A stretch of DNA of 12,657 nt from Prevotellaceae bacterium (GTDB lineage: Bacteria > Bacteroidota > Bacteroidia > Bacteroidales > UBA932), in contig JAITHX010000150.1 of assembly GCA_031279735.1 (NCBI GenBank), positions 1-12,657 of the forward strand. Direction: 5' to 3'. Of the stretch, positions 7,202 through 12,657 are shown in pieces. The notes under the pieces are model-generated. The model made no database searches, was not told where the DNA came from, and saw nothing but the letters and a program-made list of their open reading frames with translations. Position numbers and translations under genes: made by a program. The first letter of the stretch is position 1. Each line of letters opens with the position of its first letter.

Positions 7202-8603
7202 CTCTTCCGGGTTGTAGTTTTTCGGCGTCGTCGAGCGTGAGTATGGCGTTGACCAGTGTGGCGGCCAGACCGCTTCCGCCCTTGCGTCCCTCTATGATCA
7301 CCTTCGGAATGTTTGCAAACGATTTGACCGTGTATTTGGATTCGCACACGTTGACGAACCCCACCGGAGCGGCGACAATGCCGGCGGGCGCGGCTTTTCC
7401 CTTCCTGATAAGCTCGCACAGTTCCATCAGCGCGGTGGGCGCATTGCCAAACACATACAGAGCGTCGGGGTGTTCTTCCGCCGCCAGACGGATTCCTGCC
7501 TGAGCGCGCGTAATGCCTCGCGCTTTAGCAAGGTCGGCTACCCGTTCGTCGTGCAGATAACACTTGACGCTGACCCCCAGCCGCTCGATCGCTCCCTTGC
7601 GAATGCCCGCCGCCGCCATAGTCACGTCGGTTATCACCGTATTTATCCGCCCGTCGCGCACGGCGTCGTATAGCGTCTTCACCGCCAGAGGATCGGCGTA
7701 AAGCAAAGTCTCCATCTCGAAATCGGCGGTTGTATGTATGGCGTGAAGCAAAGCCCATTTCTTATCGAACGCCGCGTCGCCGTTCTTCAACTCGGCTTCT
7801 ATAGTCCGAAAACTGCGGATCATTATGTTTCGACCCACATTTGCATCCTCCTCTTCCTCGTCCTCCTCCCGATAATAGCCGCGCGGCGTTACTATCCCGC
7901 CGTCGGCGGAAACATACGAGCGGGAATTGCCTATCAGTATCACGGTAAACATATCCGTGTCCTCGACATCGAATTGCTCCAGATCGACAACCTTGATAGC
8001 CTGCTCTTCGCGTCCCGCCTGCCTCACGTATCCCACCGGAGTGGACGGCGAGCGATATTTCAGAAAAACCTCCTTCAGCCTGTAAAGCTGCCAATACCTT
8101 CCCTTGCTTTTCGGATTATAGACCGCCGTCACGAAATCGGCGGAAGCGGCGGCAACGATTCGCTTCTCGATTTGTTCCCACGGCGTCATCAGATCGGACA
8201 GCGAGACGACGCAGAAATCATGCCCGACGGGAGCGCCAAGCAAAGCCGCCGCCTTCTGAAAGGCGCTGACGCCCGGCAAAACCTCAACCGCAACATCCGA
8301 CCGCTTTTCGGTTTTCATTTCAAGGATCAGCGGAGCCATTCCGTAAATCCCCGAATCGCCCGAACTGACAACGCAAACCGTTTTCCCGCCCTCCGCATGA
8401 CTGAATGCTTCTTCGGCGCGTTCCCGTTCCTTCGTCATTCCGGTGTCGATACAGAGGGCGTCCGGATTCAGCATATCCTCGACAAATCTGAAATAATACC
8501 TGTAGCCGACAATCACATCGGCGGTTCTCAACGCCTCGCGCACGGCCGGCGTTATGTCTTCCTTGCCTCCGGGTCCTATGCCCGCAACAATGATCTTACC
8601 CAA
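7194..8603 (-). CDS. cobJ-cobH: CobJ-CobH fusion: precorrin-3B C17-methyltransferase and precorrin-8X methylmutase
   Basis: This 469-residue fusion joins two B12 steps. Residues about 1-235 are CobJ/CbiH, which methylates C17 and contracts the ring, with GIGPGG (8-13), VSSGDSGIYGMA (79-90), LPGVSAFQKAAALLGAP (109-125) and AVYNPKSKGR (160-169). A glutamate/aspartate-rich linker (about 246-253) leads to CobH/CbiC (about 257-469), which moves the C11 methyl group to C12. The mutase has HAIHTTADFE (287-296, His290 matching the catalytic histidine), ITDVTMAAAG (324-333), FGNAPTALMEL (385-395), APVGFVNVCESK (412-423) and EGRKGGSGLAAT (438-449). The start is TTG (8603-8601). No ATG lies near, and MGKIIVAGIGPGG is a normal CobJ beginning. 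It is the first gene of the operon, 11 bases after the upstream gene, with no Shine-Dalgarno sequence and no riboswitch in front. Confidence 0.93.
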   Translation of the reverse strand: MGKIIVAGIGPGGKEDITPAVREALRTADVIVGYRYYFRFVEDMLNPDALCIDTGMTKERERAEEAFSHAEGGKTVCVVSSGDSGIYGMAPLILEMKTEKRSDVAVEVLPGVSAFQKAAALLGAPVGHDFCVVSLSDLMTPWEQIEKRIVAAASADFVTAVYNPKSKGRYWQLYRLKEVFLKYRSPSTPVGYVRQAGREEQAIKVVDLEQFDVEDTDMFTVILIGNSRSYVSADGGIVTPRGYYREEDEEEEDANVGRNIMIRSFRTIEAELKNGDAAFDKKWALLHAIHTTADFEMETLLYADPLAVKTLYDAVRDGRINTVITDVTMAAAGIRKGAIERLGVSVKCYLHDERVADLAKARGITRAQAGIRLAAEEHPDALYVFGNAPTALMELCELIRKGKAAPAGIVAAPVGFVNVCESKYTVKSFANIPKVIIEGRKGGSGLAATLVNAILTLDDAEKLQPGRDV

Positions 8604-8606
8604 TTT

Positions 8607-8627
8607 CTTAATTCTTAATTCTCGATT
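8607..8627. repeat. Short heptamer run at the joint before the B12 operon
   Basis: CTTAATT occurs twice (8607-8613, 8614-8620), followed by the variant CTCGATT (8621-8627). In reverse complement the unit is AATTAAG, the same AATTA core as the heptamers at both ends of the window. The run includes the stop codon (8615-8617) and last codons of the upstream gene and ends four bases before the TTG start of cobJ-cobH. Confidence 0.7.
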
Positions 8628-9961
8628 TTTAATTTCTTGCCCGATTTCAGTTCGTAATAACTGCCAGCTCCAAAACCGACATTATTAAGCAAATTGTACT
8701 TGTCGGTCAATTCCAGCAAATCATTTGCGGCAGTCCTTTTCGATACGGAATTTAGCATCCGGTAGGCGCCGCTGGTGATTTTTCCTTTTTCCTTCATATA
8801 TAAAACTGCATTTATTTGTCGTTCGTTAAGTCCCTTGTCGCGCAAAACGTCTTCGTTGAGTTCGTCCTTGCGGAAAACTACCCAAAAGCCCGAACTTGCG
8901 TGATAATACAGGGGCGGCGGCAATCCCGCTTTTGCGCACTGTTCGTTCATTTTGCGTATTCCGTGTCCCCATGCTTCAATATAACCGATACGGAAAAAGG
9001 CGTTGGAAATGCAGGGGTTGTAAGGTACGGACGAATGTTTTTCCTGCAATGTGTCAATCGTCCAGTTTTCAGGAAGCTGTCCGAAATTCCAAATCATAAT
9101 CTTATCTTTATAAACACTGATTTGAATGGGCGTTGCGCCTGTATAATCCTTGTGGGCAACAGCATTGTGAATTGCTTCGCGAACGGCTACCCTTGGATAT
9201 TCGTATGTTTCCACGCGGTAGATGTCCTCATAGCTGATCATCGCTTTTATATACTTGGTAAAAAGCAGTTCCATTGTCTTTTCGACCTGCTCGAAAAGAT
9301 TGCCGTGTATTTCGTCCTGAAAACGCAAATCGCTGTCCGATTCAAAATAACCGATTTTTATATAAGCATTAGTCACGAACTTTTCGGGTTTGGGATGGAA
9401 AAGTAAAACGGCGGCGCGTTTCAAACAGTTGTTTTCGATAAGCTGCATGTTTTCGAGTAAAAGCTCGTTGGTGTCGAATAATGCGTCTTCGCCAAGCCGG
9501 TTGTTTTTAATGCCTCTTTTGCGGAAAAAGTCAAAAGTTTCGGACTTCAAGTCGTTGAGCGAAACATTGGGAACCAGTACGCCGTCCCAATGCCTGCCTT
9601 GTTTTTTCAGCAGGAACTTGTCTAAAGCCATTCCTTTTAACTCCTGTTTGACGCTGCCGCTGCGAAAATGGTATTCGCCCTTGTAATTTACCGGATTGGG
9701 CTGCGGCTCAACAACGATTTCTATAAATTCGCCTTCGGCTGCTTCGTGTAAATTCACATCGCAAACAATGCCCAAGACGCTTGTTATCTTGTTGGGCAGG
9801 TCTTCCAGTAATTTTTTGTAATTCTTCAAGCCGACTACCGTACCGTCGTCTTCTTTGCCGACAAAAATTTTGCCGCCATGCGCGTTGGCGAAACCGCATA
9901 TCCATTTCAGATATTCATCTTTCCAAATTGATTTGTATTCTATGTTTTGTGATTCTGGCAT
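8615..9961 (-). CDS. AlbA_2/Schlafen-like domain protein with HATPase_c_4 and winged helix
   Basis: The 448-residue protein starts with MPESQNIEYK, followed by WICGFANAHGGKIFVGKEDDGTVVG split over residues 20-44, the signature of the AlbA_2 (Schlafen-type) putative nucleic-acid-binding domain (about 1-125). A HATPase_c_4-like region follows, with an N-box-like VREAIHNAVAHKDY (260-273), WNFGQLP (291-297) and EAWGHGIRKM (329-338). The C-terminus (about 378-435) looks like a winged helix. Such proteins are usually annotated as transcriptional regulators or ATP-binding proteins and are often found in accessory and defence regions; the exact function is unknown. Length and ends suggest an intact gene. 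Base composition is more AT-rich than in the B12 genes. It lies 14 bases after the nuclease-like gene and 11 before cobJ-cobH, so co-transcription with both is possible. Confidence 0.85.
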   Translation of the reverse strand: MPESQNIEYKSIWKDEYLKWICGFANAHGGKIFVGKEDDGTVVGLKNYKKLLEDLPNKITSVLGIVCDVNLHEAAEGEFIEIVVEPQPNPVNYKGEYHFRSGSVKQELKGMALDKFLLKKQGRHWDGVLVPNVSLNDLKSETFDFFRKRGIKNNRLGEDALFDTNELLLENMQLIENNCLKRAAVLLFHPKPEKFVTNAYIKIGYFESDSDLRFQDEIHGNLFEQVEKTMELLFTKYIKAMISYEDIYRVETYEYPRVAVREAIHNAVAHKDYTGATPIQISVYKDKIMIWNFGQLPENWTIDTLQEKHSSVPYNPCISNAFFRIGYIEAWGHGIRKMNEQCAKAGLPPPLYYHASSGFWVVFRKDELNEDVLRDKGLNERQINAVLYMKEKGKITSGAYRMLNSVSKRTAANDLLELTDKYNLLNNVGFGAGSYYELKSGKKLKIEN

Positions 9962-9975
9962 ATATTTTATTTTTT

Positions 9976-10500
9976 TTATTGTCCGTAAGTCAAATTTTGT
10001 TTTAAAGCCATTTCATTATTTAAAACAAATATGTTCGGTTTCCATATTTTTGCGATACATTTTGATTTGCTAAGTTGATTTATTAGCGCTTTTTCAATCG
10101 GCACACACCACCTTAACTCAAAATTATTTATTACAAGAATAAAATTCAGAGATACTTTGACTGCCGGCTTGAAGTCGGACGGAAGTTGTCCGTTAGCGCC
10201 AATTGCAATTGACGCATATAAATTTAACGAATGAGTAAATTTGTCGCAAATATCATCAATCGCCGATTGAAATTTTTCAGAACTTTCAGGGTTATTTGGA
10301 TTCGGGAAAGACGATTTTGCTTCCACAAACAAAAGATAATCATCTTTAGACCGGATAAACTCAACCGTTTTTATGCTGTTTTTTAATTTCGTGTAAATAT
10401 CCGATCTCTCTATATGAAAAGTATTGTCGGCGACAAAATTCATACCGCTTTCCGTGATCGCACTAACCGTTTCCAAATCCTTTTTCAATTTGTTTTTCAT
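9976..10500 (-). CDS. Small protein with possible PD-(D/E)xK nuclease core, partner of the AAA ATPase
   Basis: I do not recognise this 174-residue protein by family. Residues 44-64 read as two strands with a turn, KTVEFIR then YLLFVEAKSS, giving Glu47 and an ExK triad (Glu60, Lys62) spaced 13 apart, as in the beta-hairpin of PD-(D/E)xK nucleases. The first acidic residue is Glu instead of the usual Asp, so activity is uncertain. A later hydrophobic stretch VSLNFILVINN (116-126) may be a core strand. There is no signal peptide or membrane segment. Its 5' end overlaps the AAA ATPase gene by 38 bases, which points to a two-gene unit. An internal ATG at residue 20 (10443) would remove the overlap and leave a 155-residue protein, so the start is not certain. 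The gene is clearly AT-rich compared with the B12 genes. Confidence 0.72.
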   Translation of the reverse strand: MKNKLKKDLETVSAITESGMNFVADNTFHIERSDIYTKLKNSIKTVEFIRSKDDYLLFVEAKSSFPNPNNPESSEKFQSAIDDICDKFTHSLNLYASIAIGANGQLPSDFKPAVKVSLNFILVINNFELRWCVPIEKALINQLSKSKCIAKIWKPNIFVLNNEMALKQNLTYGQ

Positions 10501-11257
10501 AGAGTTTTACAGGCACTTCCATCAATTTGTTTTGTTCGAGCAAATCGAAACGCTCGTTTGCGTCCGCTTTGATTTCTCCCCGTTCGTCTTTATACAGCGA
10601 ATAAAACATTACGCTGTCGCATTTCTGTTGATTAACGGAAAAATAACTTGCAAATATTTCGCTGTGTGTCGCAATGAATATCTGCACGCCGTTTCGCGAC
10701 AATTCGAGCAGAATATCGACAAGAACGGGTATAAGTTCCGGATTCAGGCTGTTTTCCGGCTCGTCCCAGAACAGTACGCTTTCGCTTTCAAGCAATCCGT
10801 TGCGAAGTAATTTCCATAATAATCCAAACTTTCGAAAGCCTTTTGCCTCCAATACAAACGGGATTTTTGCGCCATCGGATTTTACAATAAGGAAAGCGCC
10901 GTTTTCATAAACCGCTTCTCCTCCAATGACAGACTTTATTCTGTCTAATGTTTTCGCGGCGTTTGGCGTGATTTCATTTGTGACCGGAAGCGTCGCGCTT
11001 CCAATGATTTCTATTTCCGAGTCGTTGTATGTCAAGCGATATTGTCTATCCATGGGATACAGTTCGGTATGTTCGAGCATATCGCCGGCGGGTATAAAAA
11101 CGTGTTTGTTTTTATGCTCGATTGCAATTGCGCGCAGAAGAGTGGTTTTTCCCGTTCCGTTCCCGCCGGTAAATATATTTACCCCGGAGCAGAATCGAGC
11201 GGTAAATTCGCCTTTGAAAACAAAAAAGTCTTTTATTCTTATTCCGCTTATTGCCAT
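10463..11257 (-). CDS. AAA_21/AAA_15-type ATPase (OLD/ABC-like)
   Basis: This compact 264-residue ATPase has an ABC-like layout: an N-terminal strand pair typical of SMC/OLD-type ATPases (IRIKDFFVFKGEF), Walker A GGNGTGKTT (31-39), a weak signature region around EAKGFRKFGLLWKLL (137-151), Walker B VLFWDEPENSLNPE (161-174, Asp165 and Glu166) and the H-loop IFIATHSE (193-200, His198). It has no TOPRIM or nuclease domain of its own, unlike full-length OLD proteins. It overlaps the next gene, a possible nuclease, by 38 bases. That pairing resembles the logic of known defence pairs such as Septu (PtuA with PtuB) or PARIS (AriA with AriB), though the partner is not recognisably PtuB or AriB. The gene begins 51 bases after the stop of the upstream gene, with an A-rich leader and no Shine-Dalgarno sequence. 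Confidence 0.85.
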   Translation of the reverse strand: MAISGIRIKDFFVFKGEFTARFCSGVNIFTGGNGTGKTTLLRAIAIEHKNKHVFIPAGDMLEHTELYPMDRQYRLTYNDSEIEIIGSATLPVTNEITPNAAKTLDRIKSVIGGEAVYENGAFLIVKSDGAKIPFVLEAKGFRKFGLLWKLLRNGLLESESVLFWDEPENSLNPELIPVLVDILLELSRNGVQIFIATHSEIFASYFSVNQQKCDSVMFYSLYKDERGEIKADANERFDLLEQNKLMEVPVKLYEKQIEKGFGNG

Positions 11258-11308
11258 ATTGTTTATTATTATTTTTATTTGCTGTTAATTATTTCCATAT
11301 ACCCCAAT
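11258..11308. other. 51-bp AT-rich gap, largest gap between genes
   Basis: The gap contains A/T-rich runs. No TAnnTTTG box and no obvious hairpin terminator were seen on the minus strand, so read-through from the upstream gene is likely. Confidence 0.5.
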
Positions 11309-12436
11309 TCAATACAGAAACCCAAATTGCCACAGCGGGATTTTCCTGTCGAAACCATATTCGATATTGTCGGCGGCGACATAAGCATTGTCCGATACAT
11401 GATTCGGATATTCGACTCTGTGATTAAACGACAGCTGATTAAGAAAAAAAGTCTCGCGAATATTGCCGATATCGGTATTTGCTTCCGCCAGCACGTAAGC
11501 CAGATTGGGATTTTCGAGATAAATCTTTTCGGGCTTCTGCAGTTTGTTGATTCCCTGAACATCCTTGTGCAAATGGATGGTAAGTTTCGTTTCGCGCAAG
11601 TGATAGAGATAAGATAAAAGTGTGTTCCTTTGAATGGCGATGCGTTTGCTTAAGCCGTCGATATTCGGAATAAAAGGAACGGATTCGGCAACAATTTGCA
11701 AAAGCTGCTTGATTTTCGGAATGTAAGCCGTTTCGATGCCCCGCAGAAAAGGCAACTCCACTTCGAGAATCAGATTGACGATTTCCTCAAGCCGATAGGA
11801 GTACCGTGCAATTCCTTCGGTGAAAAACGGATAGTAGCCGTATTTCAGGTAATCTCCGAAAAATTGCAGAGGCTTTATTTCGGACAAAACCATATCCGAA
11901 ATCTCTTTCTGGTTCTTCAAAATATCCTGTAGCGACACTTCTTTGAAATCTGTTTTTTGCGAAATATTCAAAAACTCGCGGAACGATAGCCCCTGCATTT
12001 CGTACACAATAGCTCTGCGACTTAAATCGGCGCGGGCATTCAGAATTTCAAGAAGCGAAGAACCGGTAAAAACAATTTTCAAATCGGGAAAATCGTCGTA
12101 GAGGTTTTTAACTGCCTGCGACCATATTGGATTTTTATGCACTTCGTCGAGAAAGAGGAACTTGCCTCCCCGCTTTACAAAAAAGTCCGCCAAATCCAGC
12201 AAGCTGTGTTCGGCAAACCACAGATTGTCGAGCGAAACATAAAGACAGGCGGAGGCAGCATTATTGTCTGCAATTTTTTTCATGCGTTGCAGCAAAAGCG
12301 TTGTTTTTCCCACGCCTCTTGCCCCGCGAATGCCTATCAGACGATCGTTCCAGTCGATTTTATCCATTATGCCGCGAACAAAAAGAGTGTCCGTCTCCCG
12401 TACCTTTCTGTACGATTTTTCTATCAGAGTGTCCAT
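11309..12436 (-). CDS. AAA_14 ATPase with shortened DUF4143-type C-terminus
   Basis: The 375-residue protein has the AAA_14 layout: Walker A GARGVGKTT (38-46), Walker B KFLFLDEVHK (92-101, Asp97 and Glu98), the sensor-like FTGSSLLEI (123-131), and the arginine-containing LSRRAIVYEMQGLSFREFL (138-156). A helical middle part with a winged-helix-like region (about 255-290) follows. The C-terminal DUF4143-like part includes YLENPNLAYVLA (306-317), GNIRETFFLNQL (324-335) and the usual end IPLWQFGFLY. Between RVEY (340-343) and AYVAADNIEYG (351-361) only seven residues remain. From memory, the family has about 25-30 more there, carrying a GDF...EVGGK block. No frameshift is visible, so this looks like an in-frame deletion. 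These proteins are common in Bacteroidota and of unknown role. The gene follows a recognisable promoter. Confidence 0.87.
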   Translation of the reverse strand: MDTLIEKSYRKVRETDTLFVRGIMDKIDWNDRLIGIRGARGVGKTTLLLQRMKKIADNNAASACLYVSLDNLWFAEHSLLDLADFFVKRGGKFLFLDEVHKNPIWSQAVKNLYDDFPDLKIVFTGSSLLEILNARADLSRRAIVYEMQGLSFREFLNISQKTDFKEVSLQDILKNQKEISDMVLSEIKPLQFFGDYLKYGYYPFFTEGIARYSYRLEEIVNLILEVELPFLRGIETAYIPKIKQLLQIVAESVPFIPNIDGLSKRIAIQRNTLLSYLYHLRETKLTIHLHKDVQGINKLQKPEKIYLENPNLAYVLAEANTDIGNIRETFFLNQLSFNHRVEYPNHVSDNAYVAADNIEYGFDRKIPLWQFGFLY

Positions 12437-12466
12437 TTGTCGTTAAATTTTCTACATTCGAGCGTG

Positions 12467-12474
12467 CAAAGATA
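12467..12474 (-). promoter_or_regulatory. Bacteroidota-type -7 promoter box (TATCTTTG)
   Basis: Read on the minus strand, 12474-12467 is TATCTTTG, an exact match to the Bacteroides -7 consensus TAnnTTTG. A TTTC at 12497-12494, 19 bases upstream, matches three of four bases of the -33 TTTG. The box is about 30 bases before the ATG at 12436, giving a short leader. Its first T overlaps the heptamer array, and the -33-like word falls in the one irregular part of that array. It is the only such promoter found upstream of the eleven minus-strand genes. Confidence 0.7.
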
Positions 12475-12657
12475 ATTACGAATTACGAATAACGAAATCA
12501 ATTACGAATTACGAATTACGAATTACGACCTTCGGATCAATTACGAATTACGAATTACGAATTACGAATTACGACCGGCTTCGGACGTACAGACGAGACA
12601 GGACGTAATTCGTAATTCGTAATTCGTAATTGATTCGTAATTCGTAATTGATTCGTA
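12474..12657. repeat. AATTACG heptamer array with inverted orientation, runs off the window
   Basis: Perfect AATTACG units lie at 12474-12487 (two), 12500-12527 (four) and 12539-12573 (five). The reverse complement CGTAATT lies at 12604-12631 (four) and 12636-12649 (two). Units are broken by a degenerate AATAACG (12488-12494) and by short spacers, several of them GAT-type. The spacer words ACCTTCGGA (12528-12536) and ACCGGCTTCGGA (12574-12585) are variants of each other, so a higher-order repeat is present. The array continues past the right edge. No gene lies in this stretch. Confidence 0.92.
12546..12631. repeat. 28-bp perfect inverted arms around a GC-rich core
   Basis: Four AATTACG units (12546-12573) pair exactly with four CGTAATT units (12604-12631) around a 30-base core (12574-12603). 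The core contains CGGACG and GAGACAGGA, words that also occur in the GC-rich part of the left element (CGGACG at 61-66, GACAGG at 94-99). A cruciform in DNA or a hairpin in RNA is possible. Confidence 0.88.

Noticed and set aside
7734..8618. 294-codon open frame on the plus strand
   Set aside because: It is antisense to the well-supported cobJ-cobH fusion and has no recognisable domain.
8604..8660. Cobalamin riboswitch upstream of the B12 operon
   Set aside because: The gap is 11 bases and the adjoining sequence is the coding end of the upstream gene; no B12-box-like structure was seen.
11275..11562. 95-codon minus-strand frame overlapping the end of the AAA_14 gene, considered as a frameshifted remainder of it
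   Set aside because: The AAA_14 gene already ends with the family's usual IPLW...FGFLY. The alternative frame has no DUF4143 features.
12474..12657. CRISPR array
   Set aside because: The repeated unit is only 7 bp with almost no spacers, orientation flips midway, and no cas genes are present.

Overview
The window looks like a chromosomal stretch of a member of the Bacteroidota, probably Bacteroidales. Three things suggest this: the gene fusions (CbiG-CobM and CobJ-CobH), an AAA_14/DUF4143 protein with the C-terminal signature usual in that group, and a TAnnTTTG promoter box with A-rich leaders that lack Shine-Dalgarno sequences. The taxonomic call is inference from recalled family patterns, not from a marker gene.

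All eleven recognised genes lie on the minus strand, so transcription runs from right to left. Positions 8603 down to 196 hold a tightly packed cobalamin (B12) operon, in transcription order: cobJ-cobH fusion, cobQ (cbiP), cobD-type aminotransferase-fold enzyme, cbiB, cobL (cbiET), cbiG-cobM fusion, cobU. Every junction overlaps by 4 to 22 bases. CbiG indicates the anaerobic, cobalt-early route. The genes cover methylation and rearrangement of the corrin ring (CobJ, CobM, CbiG, CobL, CobH), side-chain amidation (CobQ), supply and attachment of aminopropanol phosphate (CobD, CbiB) and nucleotide activation (CobU). The cobalt chelatase, CbiL/CobI, CbiD, CbiJ/CobK, CbiA, the adenosyltransferase, CobT and CobS are not in this window.

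Positions 12436 down to 8615 hold four accessory genes of visibly lower GC: an AAA_14/DUF4143-type ATPase that seems to have lost the core of its C-terminal domain, a compact AAA_21-type ATPase overlapping a small protein with a possible PD-(D/E)xK nuclease motif, and an AlbA_2/Schlafen-like plus HATPase protein. The overlapping ATPase and nuclease-like pair is the best candidate here for an undescribed defence-type module. This accessory block sits directly upstream of the B12 operon with only 11 bases between them. The first B12 gene starts with TTG, and no separate promoter or B12 riboswitch was seen in front of it. The only clear promoter is at about 12467-12474, upstream of the whole set.

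The window is bounded by two unusual repeat elements. On the left (21-200) is a 180-bp inverted repeat with 67-base arms, built from five 7-bp units on each side and GC-rich 33-bp units in the middle. It overlaps the cobU stop codon. On the right (12474-12657, continuing past the edge) is an array of AATTACG heptamers that inverts around a GC-rich core. A short related heptamer run (8607-8627) marks the joint between the accessory block and the B12 operon. The first 20 bases hold nothing recognisable.
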